A stretch of 64,000 bases of DNA from CAVUFH01 sp963740835 (GCA_963740835.1 CAVUFH010000007.1:558001-622000), one strand, 5' to 3'. Counted from the first letter of the stretch, positions 25,016-37,239 are shown. Translations and numbers: made by a program. Notes: generated by a model from the letters alone, not told the origin.

Positions 25016-25974
25016 GGCTGCGGTTCGGGCTCCAACTCCCGGTGTTCTCGTGGGCGGGTGGTGCCGCCGAAGCGCGTGCGCGGCTGCGCGCGATTGCGAC
25101 TGCGGCCGAGGCGACAGGCTTCTCGAGCATCTGGGTGATGGACCACTTCCGTCAGATCCCGATGTTCGGACCCGCGTGGCAGGACATGCTCGAGAGCTAC
25201 ACGACGCTTGCGTTCCTCGCGGGCGTCACGGAACGAGTGCATTTGGGCACGCTCGTCACCGGTGTGACGTATCGCAACCCCGCGCACCTCGGGAAGATCG
25301 TCGCGACGCTCGACGTCGTGAGCGGCGGGCGAGCGATCTGCGGACTCGGGCTCGGTTGGTACGCCGAAGAGCACGCGGCGTACGGCTGGCCGTTCCCGTC
25401 GACCGCCGAACGCTACACATTGCTCGAGGACACACTCGAGCTGTTGCCGGTGCTCTGGGGCAAGGGCACGCCCGCCTTCCACGGACGCACGATTGCAGTC
25501 CCCGAGGCGTTGTGCTACCCGCGGCCGTTGCAGGCGCACGTGCCCATCCTCGTCGGCGGCAACGGCGAGCGGCGCACGCTGCGGCTCGCGGCGCAGTACG
25601 CAGACGCGTGCAACGTGATCGGCGAGACCGAAGTCGTGCGGCGCAAGGTCGCGGCGCTCCACGCGCACTGCGACGACGTCGGGCGGGACCGCAGCGCGGT
25701 CGAGGTCACTCAACTGTCGACAACGCTCACCGGCCGCGACGCACCGGAGGTCGCGACGCTCGTCGACGCCCTGCGACCCCGGCGCCGCAGCGCGGAGCGA
25801 TACGCCACGGCCGTGAACGCGGGCACCGTGGCCGACCAGATCGGGCGCTTCCGCGAGCTGGCGGATGCCGGCGTGCAGACCGCGATCGTCAGCCTGCCCG
25901 ACCTGCCGCAGGCGCCGGCCGGCGATCCGGATCCGGTGACCCGGTTCGCCCCGATCATCGCCGCCTTCGCCTGA
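24967..25974 (+). CDS. LLM-class F420-dependent oxidoreductase
   Basis: About 320-335 aa of luciferase-like TIM-barrel. RFGLQLPVFSWAGGAAEA, GFSSIWVMDHF, the nonprolyl-cis region LGTLVTGVTYRNPAHLGKIVATLDVVSGGR and the LGLGWYAEEHAAYGWPF motif match actinobacterial F420-dependent enzymes of the Rv-type subgroup. The start is uncertain: no ATG precedes the domain; GTG 24967 overlaps the kinase by 49 bp and is the best candidate, with CTG 25018 another. The C-terminus VQTAIVSLPDLPQ is complete. The substrate is unknown. Confidence 0.82.
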   Translation: MARASALAAAQATAPVGLRFGLQLPVFSWAGGAAEARARLRAIATAAEATGFSSIWVMDHFRQIPMFGPAWQDMLESYTTLAFLAGVTERVHLGTLVTGVTYRNPAHLGKIVATLDVVSGGRAICGLGLGWYAEEHAAYGWPFPSTAERYTLLEDTLELLPVLWGKGTPAFHGRTIAVPEALCYPRPLQAHVPILVGGNGERRTLRLAAQYADACNVIGETEVVRRKVAALHAHCDDVGRDRSAVEVTQLSTTLTGRDAPEVATLVDALRPRRRSAERYATAVNAGTVADQIGRFRELADAGVQTAIVSLPDLPQAPAGDPDPVTRFAPIIAAFA

Positions 25975-26047
25975 AGCGATTCGCCAGGAGGAATCCCGGC
26001 AGAGGGAATTTCCGGAGCTGGGAATGGGACCCGATTGCGACCGGTTA

Positions 26048-26082
26048 CGATATATCGTTAGCTATCGTGATAGACCACGATA
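26048..26082. promoter_or_regulatory. PadR autoregulatory operator/promoter region
   Basis: Two symmetrical AT-rich elements lie side by side: the palindrome CGATATATCG (26048-26057) and TATCGTG (26063-26069) with its perfect inverse CACGATA (26076-26082) across a 6-bp spacer. They end 25 bp upstream of the padR ATG at 26108, which fits autoregulation as known for PadR proteins. Confidence 0.6.
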
Positions 26083-26107
26083 TGGCATATACGATCGGAG
26101 CAAGCGA

Positions 26108-26722
26108 ATGCACAGGTACCAACCCAACGACGAAACGACCAGGACCTCGACCTCCGAGTGGGTCGACGAACCAGACGCCGCCCCAGGCGGCCGGCGCCGG
26201 AGAATGCGAGGACGTATGCGTGAACGAGGCGGTCCGATGCACGGTGGACGCGGGCACTGGGAGGCCCACCGCCGGGGCGGCCGGATGCGGCGCGGTGAGA
26301 TCCGCACCGCGCTCCTGGCCGTGCTGGCCGAAGCGCCGGGACACGGCTACGAAGTGATGCAACGGCTCGAGGAAAAGAGCGGTGGCGCGTGGCGGCCGAG
26401 CCCCGGCTCGGTCTACCCGACCCTGCAGCTCCTGGAGGACGAAGGGCTGGTGCGCTCGACCGAGCGCGACGGCAAGCGCGTCTACGAGCTCACCGACGAG
26501 GGTCGCGCGGAAGCGACCCGCCGGACCGAGGAAGCGGGTGGCGATCCGTTCGCCGCGGATCGCGTCGCGTCGGTGTACGGGCAGTTGCGTGAGAACGGGA
26601 TGAGCCTGTTGCAGGCCATCCGCCAGATCGCGCGTACCGGCAACGAGGCGCAGGTGCAGCAAGCGAGTGACATCGTCCGCGATGCTCGCAAGCAGCTCTA
26701 CCGCCTGCTGGCCGACGACTGA
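26108..26722 (+). CDS. PadR-family transcriptional regulator
   Basis: A 204-aa regulator. Residues about 20-60 are a disordered, Arg/Gly-rich leader (RRRRMRGRMRERGG). The winged helix follows: RGEIRTALLAVLAEAPGHGYEVMQRL, PSPGSVYPTLQLLEDEGLV, YELTDEGR. A C-terminal helix pair (LLQAIRQIARTG) supports dimerisation. ATG 26108 follows GGAG; the frame extends upstream only through the operator region. No target gene is adjacent, so besides its own promoter the regulon is unknown. Confidence 0.88.
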   Translation: MHRYQPNDETTRTSTSEWVDEPDAAPGGRRRRMRGRMRERGGPMHGGRGHWEAHRRGGRMRRGEIRTALLAVLAEAPGHGYEVMQRLEEKSGGAWRPSPGSVYPTLQLLEDEGLVRSTERDGKRVYELTDEGRAEATRRTEEAGGDPFAADRVASVYGQLRENGMSLLQAIRQIARTGNEAQVQQASDIVRDARKQLYRLLADD

Positions 26723-26758
26723 CCCGTCGATCCGAGCGGGGTCGGCAGCACTGGCCCG

Positions 26759-27121
26759 TCAACGAGCGTCGAGTACCGCGAGCAAGCGCTTCGGCGCGAC
26801 CTCGCGGTACGCGTCCTCGATGATTCCCGCGATCTCGTCCCAATCGGGATCGCGGTCGAGCCGGACACCGATCCAGCCTCGGCCGCCGACGTACGGCGGC
26901 ACGAAGAAGCGATCCGGTTCCTGATCGACCATCTCGGCTTGTACACCGGGCGCGGCCGCGCACCACAACGCGAGCCGGTCGTCGCCGTGGTGGTCGTCGA
27001 GATACATCACGAACGTCTTCTTCACGAAGAACGTCGGTGAACCGTGGCTCAGCTTCTCCGTCGCTTCAGGCAACGCGAGGCAGAGCTTGCGGACTCGGTC
27101 GAGGATCGCGGCCTTCTTCAT
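26759..27121 (-). CDS. YjbR/MmcQ-family protein
   Basis: A 120-aa small alpha/beta protein. MKKAAILDRVRKLCLALPEATEKLSHG at the start, FFVKKTFVMYLDDHHGD in the middle and GWIGVRLDRDPDWDEIAGIIEDAYRE near the end match the MmcQ/YjbR family, which has a DNA-binding-like double-wing fold and no settled function. ATG 27121 directly precedes this domain; the upstream extension is not conserved-looking. It is convergent with padR, with 36 bp between them. Confidence 0.85.
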   Translation of the reverse strand: MKKAAILDRVRKLCLALPEATEKLSHGSPTFFVKKTFVMYLDDHHGDDRLALWCAAAPGVQAEMVDQEPDRFFVPPYVGGRGWIGVRLDRDPDWDEIAGIIEDAYREVAPKRLLAVLDAR

Positions 27122-27153
27122 GCCGCAAGCATGGACGCAGTTGCGTTCGCGGT

Positions 27154-27702
27154 TCAACGGTCGGTGTACGAACGGCGCCGCACCACGAGCATCGTCGCGT
27201 CGACTGCGGGCCGGGGCGTGAACGCAGTGCGTGGCACCCGCCGGCCGAGATGCAGTGCATAGTCGCGCTGCCATCGGTTCCGCCCTCGCGCCTCGCCGTC
27301 GACCCACCGGCGCGCGGCCGCGCGCTGCAGCACGAGGTCGGCGCCGACGAGGCGCGAGCCCGGAGCGAGCAGCCGCCGGACGAGCTGGGCGGTCACGGCG
27401 AACGGCGGGTTGGCGACGACACGGAATGGTCGGCGCGGCAGCCGCAGGTCCGACGCGTCGACGCGCACGACCCGGACGTGTACGTCGAATCGACGGCGAA
27501 GGTTCGCGACACGATCCGGATGCAGCTCGACCGCGATCACGCGCGCTCCGGCGCGCACGAGCGCAGCAGTCAGCACGCCGGTGCCGGCACCGACGTCGAC
27601 GACCAACTCGCCGGGCCGGATGCCCGCCTCGGCGACGATGGTGTCGGCCCAGCTGTCAGTGAGTCGGTGCCAACCCCACCCGACCCGCGCGGACGCGGGC
27701 AC
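27154..27702 (-). CDS. Short Erm/KsgA-family rRNA adenine methyltransferase
   Basis: A 182-aa SAM-dependent methyltransferase. SAM motif I is VVDVGAGTGVLTAALV, the acidic residue of motif II is VIAVELHPDR, and motif IV is VANPPF, the adenine-binding loop of Erm/KsgA enzymes. At 182 aa it lacks most of the usual C-terminal helical domain; Mycobacterium tuberculosis Erm(37) is similarly short and gives intrinsic macrolide tolerance by methylating 23S rRNA. GTG 27702 is the start. A macrolide-lincosamide role is an inference from family only. Confidence 0.8.
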   Translation of the reverse strand: MPASARVGWGWHRLTDSWADTIVAEAGIRPGELVVDVGAGTGVLTAALVRAGARVIAVELHPDRVANLRRRFDVHVRVVRVDASDLRLPRRPFRVVANPPFAVTAQLVRRLLAPGSRLVGADLVLQRAAARRWVDGEARGRNRWQRDYALHLGRRVPRTAFTPRPAVDATMLVVRRRSYTDR

Positions 27703-27784
27703 GGAAGCGCACCGTGATCATGATCGCCACGGGGGAGAAGCTAGCGACCCGCGCCGAGGTGGCGCGCCGAATTACGGGTGCGAA

Positions 27785-27991
27785 CTACTTGTCGTCGAGC
27801 TTGTCGACGATCTTCGCGGCGCCGTCGTCGACCTTGTCCAGCTGGTCGCCGAACTTGCCCTTGGTCTTGTCGTCGACGACGTCGGTGGTCTTGTCGACGC
27901 CCTTGACGATCTGGTCGCCGTGTTGGGCGGCGAGGTCCTTCGCCTTGTCGGGGGAACCGAACATGCTCTTGACCTTGTCCATGAGACCCAC
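27785..27991 (-). CDS. MT0933-like small antitoxin-family protein
   Basis: A 68-aa Lys/Asp-rich protein: MGLMDKVKSMFGSPDKAKDL, then alternating KGVDKTTDVVDDKTKGKFGDQLDKV repeats. This is the short charged, helical pattern of the MT0933/Rv0909 family, annotated as antitoxins. The Rv0910-type toxin partner is not adjacent, so a toxin-antitoxin role is doubtful here. Start ATG 27991 follows GGAGGG. Confidence 0.75.
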   Translation of the reverse strand: MGLMDKVKSMFGSPDKAKDLAAQHGDQIVKGVDKTTDVVDDKTKGKFGDQLDKVDDGAAKIVDKLDDK

Positions 27992-28065
27992 GGGGCCCTC
28001 CTCTGATCAGCGAGCGTCGACGGTCATCACCGTAGGGTTCGGACGAGCAGGAAGCGAGGGTGCAC

Positions 28066-29085
28066 TCAGCGTTTGGCAATCGCGGGGCCGCCGATTGCGG
28101 GGATCACGTGCTCGCCGTACGCCTGCAGCGTCGCTTCCTTCGCGTCGTGCTGTAGGTAGATCGCGAACTGGTCGACGCCGAGGTCTTGCAGGTCCCGCAG
28201 GCGGTCGATGTGCCGTGCGGGCGGACCGAACAGGCAGAAGCGGTCGATGACGTCGTCGGGCACGAAGTCCGCGTGGACGTTCCCGGCCCGCCCGTGCTCG
28301 TTGTAGTCGTAGCCGTGGCGACCCTCGATGTAGGCGGTGAGCGCGGCCGGCACCTGCGCGCCACCCGCGCCGTATCGAGCGACGATGTCGGCGACGTGAT
28401 TGCCGACCATGCCGCCGAACCACCGGCACTGATCGCGCTGGTGCGCGAGATCGTCGCCGACGTACGCGGGCGCGGCCACGCAGATCTTCACCTCTGCGGG
28501 ATCGCGGCCCGCGTCGGCTGCCGCGGCGCGCACCGCACCGACGCTCCACGCCACGATGTCGGGGTCGGCGAGCTGGAGGATGAAACCGTCACCTACCTCA
28601 CCTGTCAGCGCGAGCGCCTTTGGTCCGTACGCCGCGACCCACACGTCGAGGCGGCTGTCGACGTTCCATGGGAACCGCAGCCGGCTCCCGCGGTACTCGA
28701 CCTCTTCACCGTTGGCGAGGCCACGGATCACGGTGATGGCATCGCGCAGGGTTGCGAGCGACGTCGGCTTGCCGTTGGTGACCCGCACCGCGGAGTCGCC
28801 CCGGCCGATACCGCAGATGGTCCGGTTGCCGAACATCTCGTTCAACGTCGCGAAGAGCGACGCGGTCACGGTCCAGTCGCGCGTCGCCGGGTTCGTCACC
28901 ATCGGGCCGACGACGATCTTGTGCGTCGCCGACAGCATCTGGCTGTAGATGACGAACGGCTCCTCCCACAGCAAGTGCGAGTCGAACGTCCAGGCGTGTG
29001 TGAAGCCGAGCAACTCGGCCTGCTTCGTGAGCTCGACGACGCGCCATGCCGGTGGATTGGTCTGCAACACCACGCCGAACTGCAT
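28066..29085 (-). CDS. LLM-class F420-dependent oxidoreductase of the pyrimidine-type operon
   Basis: A 339-aa luciferase-like protein. MQFGVVLQTNPPAWRVVELTKQAELLGFTHAWTFDSHLLWEEPF opens the barrel (first 20 residues are typical), followed by VVGPMVTNPATRDWTVTAS and CGIGRGDSAVRVTNGKP, close to TIGR03842-type F420 proteins. It lies 17 bp after the MMSDH gene and closes the five-gene catabolic operon. The operon lacks a dihydropyrimidine dehydrogenase, so this enzyme may do the first reduction or a side reaction with a flavin or F420 cofactor; that is inference. Confidence 0.85.
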   Translation of the reverse strand: MQFGVVLQTNPPAWRVVELTKQAELLGFTHAWTFDSHLLWEEPFVIYSQMLSATHKIVVGPMVTNPATRDWTVTASLFATLNEMFGNRTICGIGRGDSAVRVTNGKPTSLATLRDAITVIRGLANGEEVEYRGSRLRFPWNVDSRLDVWVAAYGPKALALTGEVGDGFILQLADPDIVAWSVGAVRAAAADAGRDPAEVKICVAAPAYVGDDLAHQRDQCRWFGGMVGNHVADIVARYGAGGAQVPAALTAYIEGRHGYDYNEHGRAGNVHADFVPDDVIDRFCLFGPPARHIDRLRDLQDLGVDQFAIYLQHDAKEATLQAYGEHVIPAIGGPAIAKR

Positions 29086-29102
29086 CTCGTCGTCCCGTGG
29101 AC

Positions 29103-32005
<2,903 letters not shown>

Positions 32006-32009
<4 letters not shown>

Positions 32010-33323
32010 GCCTCGGCCCCGGCGATCTCGTCGGCTGCGCCCGTGAGGATTTCGATCGCGCTCGCCATCTCGGCATCGGTGACGCTCATCGGTGGTGCGA
32101 TGCGCAGCACGTTGCCGTAGAGACCGCCCTTGCCGACGAGCAGGCCGCGCGCCTTCGTTGCCTCCATGAACGCCGCCGCGCCGGCCGGCCACGGTTCCGG
32201 GCCGCCGCCGCGCGCGTCGCTGCCGGGCACGCACAGCTCGATCGCGAGCATCAACCCGCGCCCGCGCACGTCCGCGATGGACGGGTGCCGGTCGGCGAGC
32301 CCGCGCAGCGCGTTCGCGAGCACCTCGCCCTGCTTTTGGGCATTGCCCTGGAGATCGTGCGCGAGGAGGTAGTCGAGGTTGGCGAGCGCACCCGCACACG
32401 AGAGTGGGTTGCCGCCAAACGTCGAGATGCTGTTGGCGGGGATGCTGTCGAGCACATCGGCGCGCCCGATGACACCGCCGAGCGTGAGCCCGTTGCCGAT
32501 GCCTTTGGCCACGGTGATGAGATCGGGGGTGATGCCGTGCGCCTGATAGCCCCAGAAGTTGTCGCCCGTGCGGCCGAAGCCGGTCTGCACCTCGTCGGCG
32601 ATGAACAGGATGCCGTAATCGACGAGCACCTTCTGCATGGCGCCGAAGAAGCCGTCGGGCGGCGTCGCGAACCCGCCGACGCCCTGGATCGGCTCCGCGA
32701 TCATGCAGGCGACATCGCCACTCGTGCACATGTCGATGACGTCGCGCAGGTCCTGCGCGCACGCCGCGGTGTACGCGTCGTCGTCGAGGTCGCGGAACGG
32801 GCTGCGCAACCGGTAGCCGCCCTGCACGAACGAGACCTGGAGACCCGAGAGGCTGGTCGGTGACCAGGACCGGTTGGCAGTGATCGCGATCGTTCCGAAC
32901 GAGCGTCCGTGGTAGCTGTTGCGCAGCGCGAGCACTTGGTTGCTGCGCCGGAACGAGGTGGCCGCGAGCAACGCCGCTTCGTTGGCTTCGGTGCCCGACG
33001 TCGTCAGGAACACCTTCGCCTCGGGAATGCCGGACAGCGCCTGCAAGCGCTCGGCGAGTTCGACCATCGGCGCGCTCGAGATAGAGCGTGGACGTGTGGA
33101 GCATGTTGCCGGCTTGCTCGCGCAGCGCCTCGACCACTTCGGGCACGGCGTGACCGCTGATCGTCGTCAGGATGCCACCGAAGAAGTCGAGGTAGCGCGT
33201 GCCGTTCGCGTCCCACACGAACCGGCCTTCACCGCGCACCAGCTCGATTGGCTCGTCGTAGTACAGCGTGAGCCAACTCGGCATCACCGCCCGGTGACGT
33301 TCGCGCATGTTCATGTCGCTCAC
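32006..33323 (-). CDS. Class III aminotransferase, beta-alanine/aminoisobutyrate type (one frameshift)
   Basis: About 438 aa after repair. N-terminal YLDFFGGILTTISGHAVPEVVEAL, TTSGTEANEAALLAA, LRNSYHGRSFG, IADEVQTGFGRTG and the PLP-Lys motif LITVAKGIGNG are typical of class III aminotransferases. GTG 33323 overlaps the amidase stop. An extra G near 33072 separates STLYLER from PMVELAERLQAL. In this operon it should move the amino group from beta-alanine or 3-aminoisobutyrate, giving the semialdehyde for MmsA. Confidence 0.92.
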
Positions 33324-34156
33324 GGTTCGACGAGCCCTTGGTACGCGTCGGGGCGCCGGTCGCGGTAGAACGCCCAGCGGTTGCGCACTTCGGCGAGCAG
33401 GTCCATGTCGAGGTCGCGCACGATCAGCTCGGCCTCGTTGCCGTCGCCCACGTCGCCGACGAACTTGCCCTCCGGATCGACGAAGTAGCTCGTGCCGTAG
33501 AAGTCGTTGTCACCGAGGTCCTCGATGCCGACGCGGTTGATCGCGCCGATGTAGTACTCGTTCGCGACCGCGGCCGCCGGCTGCTCGAGCTGCCAGAGGT
33601 ACGCCGAGAGGCCCCGCGAAGTGGCCGATGGGTTGAACACGATCTCGGCGCCGTTGAGACCGAGCGCGCGCCACCCCTCGGGGAAGTGCCGGTCGTAGCA
33701 GATGTAGACGCCGACGCGACCGACCGCGGTGTCGAAGACGGGAAAGCCGAGGTTGCCGGGACGGAAGTAGAACTTCTCCCAGAAGCCCTTCACTTGCGGG
33801 AGGTGCGTCTTGCGGTACTTCCCGAGGTACCCGCCGTCCGCGTCAACGACCGCGGCGGTGTTGAACAGCACGCCCGGCTGCTCCTGTTCGTACATCGGCA
33901 GCACCATCACCAGCCCGAGCTCCGCGGCGAGCGCCTGGAACCGGTCGGTGGTCGGGCCCGGGATCGACTCCGCGTAGTCGTAGTACTGCGGATCCTGCAC
34001 CTGGCAGAAGTACGGGCCGTAGAAGAGCTCCTGGAAGCAGATGACCCGCGCGCCTTGTTCGGCGGCCTGGCGCGCGTATTCCTCGTGCACCTTGATCATC
34101 GATTCCTTGTCGCCGGTCCACGTGGTCTGCACGAGGGCCGCTCGGATCGTCGTCAT
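33320..34156 (-). CDS. N-carbamoyl-beta-alanine amidohydrolase (beta-ureidopropionase), nitrilase superfamily
   Basis: A 278-aa C-N hydrolase with the full catalytic set: Glu43 in FQELFYGPYF, Lys116 in KYRKTHLPQV and Cys153 in VYICYDRHFPEGW. The YDRHFPEGWRALGLNGAE stretch is characteristic of N-carbamyl-beta-alanine amidohydrolases. It is the first gene of the operon, with ATG 34156 36 bp from an inverted repeat. It hydrolyses the N-carbamoyl amino acid made by the downstream hydantoinase to the free beta-amino acid, CO2 and ammonia. Confidence 0.92.
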   Translation of the reverse strand: MTTIRAALVQTTWTGDKESMIKVHEEYARQAAEQGARVICFQELFYGPYFCQVQDPQYYDYAESIPGPTTDRFQALAAELGLVMVLPMYEQEQPGVLFNTAAVVDADGGYLGKYRKTHLPQVKGFWEKFYFRPGNLGFPVFDTAVGRVGVYICYDRHFPEGWRALGLNGAEIVFNPSATSRGLSAYLWQLEQPAAAVANEYYIGAINRVGIEDLGDNDFYGTSYFVDPEGKFVGDVGDGNEAELIVRDLDMDLLAEVRNRWAFYRDRRPDAYQGLVEP

Positions 34157-34191
34157 CAGCGCTCCTCACGTGGCGCCGGGTACCGCGCCGG

Positions 34192-34213
34192 GTGTCGCCA
34201 CACTACGCGACAC
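34192..34213. promoter_or_regulatory. Inverted repeat GTGTCGC-N8-GCGACAC in divergent spacer
   Basis: Perfect 7-bp arms (34192-34198 and 34207-34213) separated by 8 bp sit between the pyrimidine operon start (34156) and the MFS gene (34279). The position suits an operator serving both directions. Confidence 0.4.
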
Positions 34214-34278
34214 GACGCGACGCGGACAGGGGCGCTCCGAGACACCGAACCGCTGCACCTCGTACGCTCCCGCGCGTC

Positions 34279-35947
34279 ATGGCGGCGATCTTCAGGACGA
34301 TCCGTGCGCCGGGTGTCGGACGGCTGCTCGCGGTGTTCGGCGCGTTCCGCGCCGCCGAGTTCGGTGTGTGGATCTCGATGACCACGGTCGCGTTCGGTTT
34401 CGGCGGCGTGCGCGAGGCGACAGCCGTGCTCGTGGCGCAGCTGCTCCCGGCCGCGTTCGTCGCCGCGTTCGTCGGCGGCTGGTCGGACCGGCGGGGCGCA
34501 CGGCTCGTCCTCACGACCGGCCTGCTCGTGCAATCGGCCGCGATGTTCGCGATTGCGATCGCGCTCGCGACCGGCGCGCCGCACGTGCTCGCGTACGCCG
34601 GTGCCGTCATCTCGACCTGCGCGGTCACCACGACCCGTCCGGTCGTCGCGACGCTGATCCCCGCGTACGTGCGCGGCCCGCGCGAGCTCGCGGCCGCGAA
34701 CGTCGCGCTCGGGTGGCTCGATGGCGCCGCGACACTGATCGGCCCGGCGATCGCGGCGCTCGCCCTCACGACGGTGGACTCGTGGACCCCGTTCACGGTG
34801 TTCGGCGCCCTGATCGCGGGTGCCACGATCGTGACCCTGGGCCTGCCGGATCGACCGACGGCAATGGCGCTCGACCAGACTGCGGCCGCGGCCGCGGCCG
34901 CAGTCTCCGAGCCGCCGCCCGGTGCACGCCGCGCTGAGCGAGGTCGCACACGCGCCCGGTCCCCGTTCGGTGCTGGTGCTGCTCGCGGCGCGTGCGTTCT
35001 CCGACGGTGCGCTCGACCTCGTCTACGTCGTCGTCGCCGTCGAAGTCCTGCACGGCACCAGCGTGGACGCGGGGTGGCTGTACACGATGTTCGGGGCGGG
35101 CGCGCTCATGGGCGCGGCCGCATCCGTGTTCCTCGTCGGCCGCCGGTCGCTCTGGCCCGCCGCGCTCACCGGCGCGACCGTCACCGTCGTCGCGCTCATC
35201 GCACTGGGCGCGGTGCACTCGGGCATCGTCGCCGCCGCGGTGTTCGTCGTCATCGGTTCGGGGAGCGCGTTGCTCCTCATCGCGAGCCGCACGCTGCTCC
35301 AACGTGTGACCGACTTGCACCTGCTCTGCCACGCGTTCTCGCTCGCAGAGGCGAGCGACACGACGATGCTCATGTTCGGCAGCCTCAGCGTGCCGCTCAT
35401 CGTGGCCGTCCTGTCGCCGCGATGGGTCGGCGCAGGGATCGCGCTCGTGCTCGCCGGCGTCGTGTGCTCGCAGATCGGTGCCATCGCGCGCGCCGATCGG
35501 CAGGCGAACGCGCCGATCGCGATCATCGAGATGCTCCGGCACAGCGACATCTTCGGGTTGCTCTCGGCCCCTGCGCTCGAGACGCTCGCGCGCGAAGCGC
35601 GTCCGTTGGCGGCTCCGGCGGGCACGGTCATCATCACCGAAGGCGACCGGGGCGACGACTTCTACGTCGTGCAGTCGGGTGAGGTCGCGATCGCCCACGA
35701 CGGGCGGGTGCTGCGGACGTGCCGGCGCGGTCACGGCTTCGGCGAGCTCGCGTTGCTCTTCGACGTACCCCGCACCGCGACCGTCACCGCCACCGAGGAC
35801 TCTGAGCTGCTCGCCATCGGCCGCGAGGCGTTCCTCGTGTCGGTCACCGGCGAACAGGCGACGGTGCACAACCTCGCGGCGCACATCGACGCGCTCGACC
35901 ACTCGCTCGGAGCGTGGCCCGGGCCCGAAACCCGGGATCAGCGTTAG
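34279..35947 (+). CDS. MFS transporter with C-terminal cyclic-nucleotide-binding domain (one frameshift)
   Basis: About 555 aa after repair. Residues 1-400 hold about 12 membrane spans with MFS features (GGWSDRRGARLVLTTGLLVQS between helices 2 and 3). Residues about 410-540 are a cNMP-binding domain: FGLLSAPALETLAREARPL, ITEGDRGDDFYVVQSGEVAI, GHGFGELALLFDVPRTATVTA with the phosphate-binding cassette. One G near 34920 breaks the frame between the two halves of the transporter. ATG 34279 opens the domain. Such fusions suggest transport gated by cAMP or cGMP. Whether the divergent pyrimidine operon supplies its substrate is unknown. Confidence 0.82.
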
Positions 35948-35957
35948 ATTCAGGCGC

Positions 35958-37235
35958 TTGGACGCACGCGGCTCCTCGACCTCAATCCCGAAGGGTCGGT
36001 CGACCCGGATCCCGAAGGATCGCTACGTGTCGGCGGACTTCGCCGAGCTCGAACACGAGCGACTGTGGCCACGAGTGTGGCAGATCGCATGCACCGTCGA
36101 CCACGTCGCCGAATCGGGCGACTGGTACGAGTACCGCGCCGGCTGGATCTCGGTGATCGTCGTGCGCGGCGACGACGGTGAGCTGCGCGCGTTCCAGAAC
36201 GTGTGCCGGCATCGCGGTAACACGCTGTGCGAAGGCTCCGGGTCCGGGCTGGACGAGCTGCGCTGCCCGTTCCACCGTTGGGCGTGGGATCTCACCGGCC
36301 GCCTGCGCGAGGTTCCGTCGCGCGGTTACTTCGGGCCGCTCGCGGACGACGAGCTCGGGTTGTTCGCGGTCCAAGTATCGGTGTGGGGGCGGCTGGTCTT
36401 CGTGAACCTCGACCCCGACGCGGGCCCCCTTGGGCCCTACCTCGAGGGGGTGCCCGCCGACGCGGCGTGGGCACAGCTCGACGACTTCCGGTGCGCGGTC
36501 ACGACGCACACACCCGTGCCGTGCAATTGGAAGGTCGTGGCCGACGGGTTCTCGGAGACGTACCACGTGCAAGGCATCCATCGCGAGATGCTCGGCTCGA
36601 TCGACGACATCCACGCGACGCAGCGGATCTGGGATCTGCAGAGCGTCTCGTACCAGGACTACGGCGTGCCGAGCCCGCGCCTCGGCCGCGACGTCGATGA
36701 CCGAACCGTCTGGGACTCGTTCGTCATCACCCAGGGCGGCCGCATGGGCGCCGAGTACACGCAACCGTGCCCGATGCCCGAGGTCCCGCTCGGTCGCACG
36801 ATCCGCGACGTCATCGCGGCGCTGTTACGCCGCGAGCACGCGCGGACCCACGGCTTCGACTGCGCGGCGCTCGGCACCGATCAGATGTTGCGGCTGTCGC
36901 AATACAACCTGTTCCCGAACGCGACGGTGCTCGTATGGGGCGAGATGGTGAACGTGCTCGTCTCCCGGCCGGGCGCGACACCCGACCAAGCCGAACTGAC
37001 GACCTTCCTGCTGTACCGGGCGGCCGCCGGCGCATCACGCGCGCTACCCGTCGACCTCCCGGTACCCGCCGGCGCGGACTTCGGCAACGTGTTGAACGCC
37101 GACATCAGGATCCTGCAGACCGCGCAGCGCGGATTGCACCAGCCCGGGCTGACGCACCTCGTCGTCTCCGACGAGGAGTGCCGCATCCTCAACCTGCACC
37201 GCAACCTGATGCGCTACGTGGGCGCGGCTCGGTGA
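35958..37235 (+). CDS. Rieske-type aromatic-ring-hydroxylating dioxygenase alpha subunit
   Basis: About 425 aa. The Rieske cluster is CRHRGNTLCEG and LRCPFHRWAWD (Cys-x-His and Cys-x2-His), and the catalytic iron site is GFSETYHVQGIH with its two His. The start is uncertain: TTG 35958 is upstream of the conserved IPKDRYVSADFAELEHERLW; the next GTG (36027) would cut into it. It follows the MFS gene by 10 bp but its reductase and ferredoxin are not nearby. The substrate is unknown; aromatic or quaternary-amine monooxygenases are possible for this family. Confidence 0.85.
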   Translation: MDARGSSTSIPKGRSTRIPKDRYVSADFAELEHERLWPRVWQIACTVDHVAESGDWYEYRAGWISVIVVRGDDGELRAFQNVCRHRGNTLCEGSGSGLDELRCPFHRWAWDLTGRLREVPSRGYFGPLADDELGLFAVQVSVWGRLVFVNLDPDAGPLGPYLEGVPADAAWAQLDDFRCAVTTHTPVPCNWKVVADGFSETYHVQGIHREMLGSIDDIHATQRIWDLQSVSYQDYGVPSPRLGRDVDDRTVWDSFVITQGGRMGAEYTQPCPMPEVPLGRTIRDVIAALLRREHARTHGFDCAALGTDQMLRLSQYNLFPNATVLVWGEMVNVLVSRPGATPDQAELTTFLLYRAAAGASRALPVDLPVPAGADFGNVLNADIRILQTAQRGLHQPGLTHLVVSDEECRILNLHRNLMRYVGAAR

Positions 37236-37239
37236 CAGT

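Noticed and set aside
27785..27991. Toxin-antitoxin module at the MT0933-like gene
   Set aside because: No Rv0910-type toxin or other toxin gene is adjacent on either strand, so only the family name supports it.
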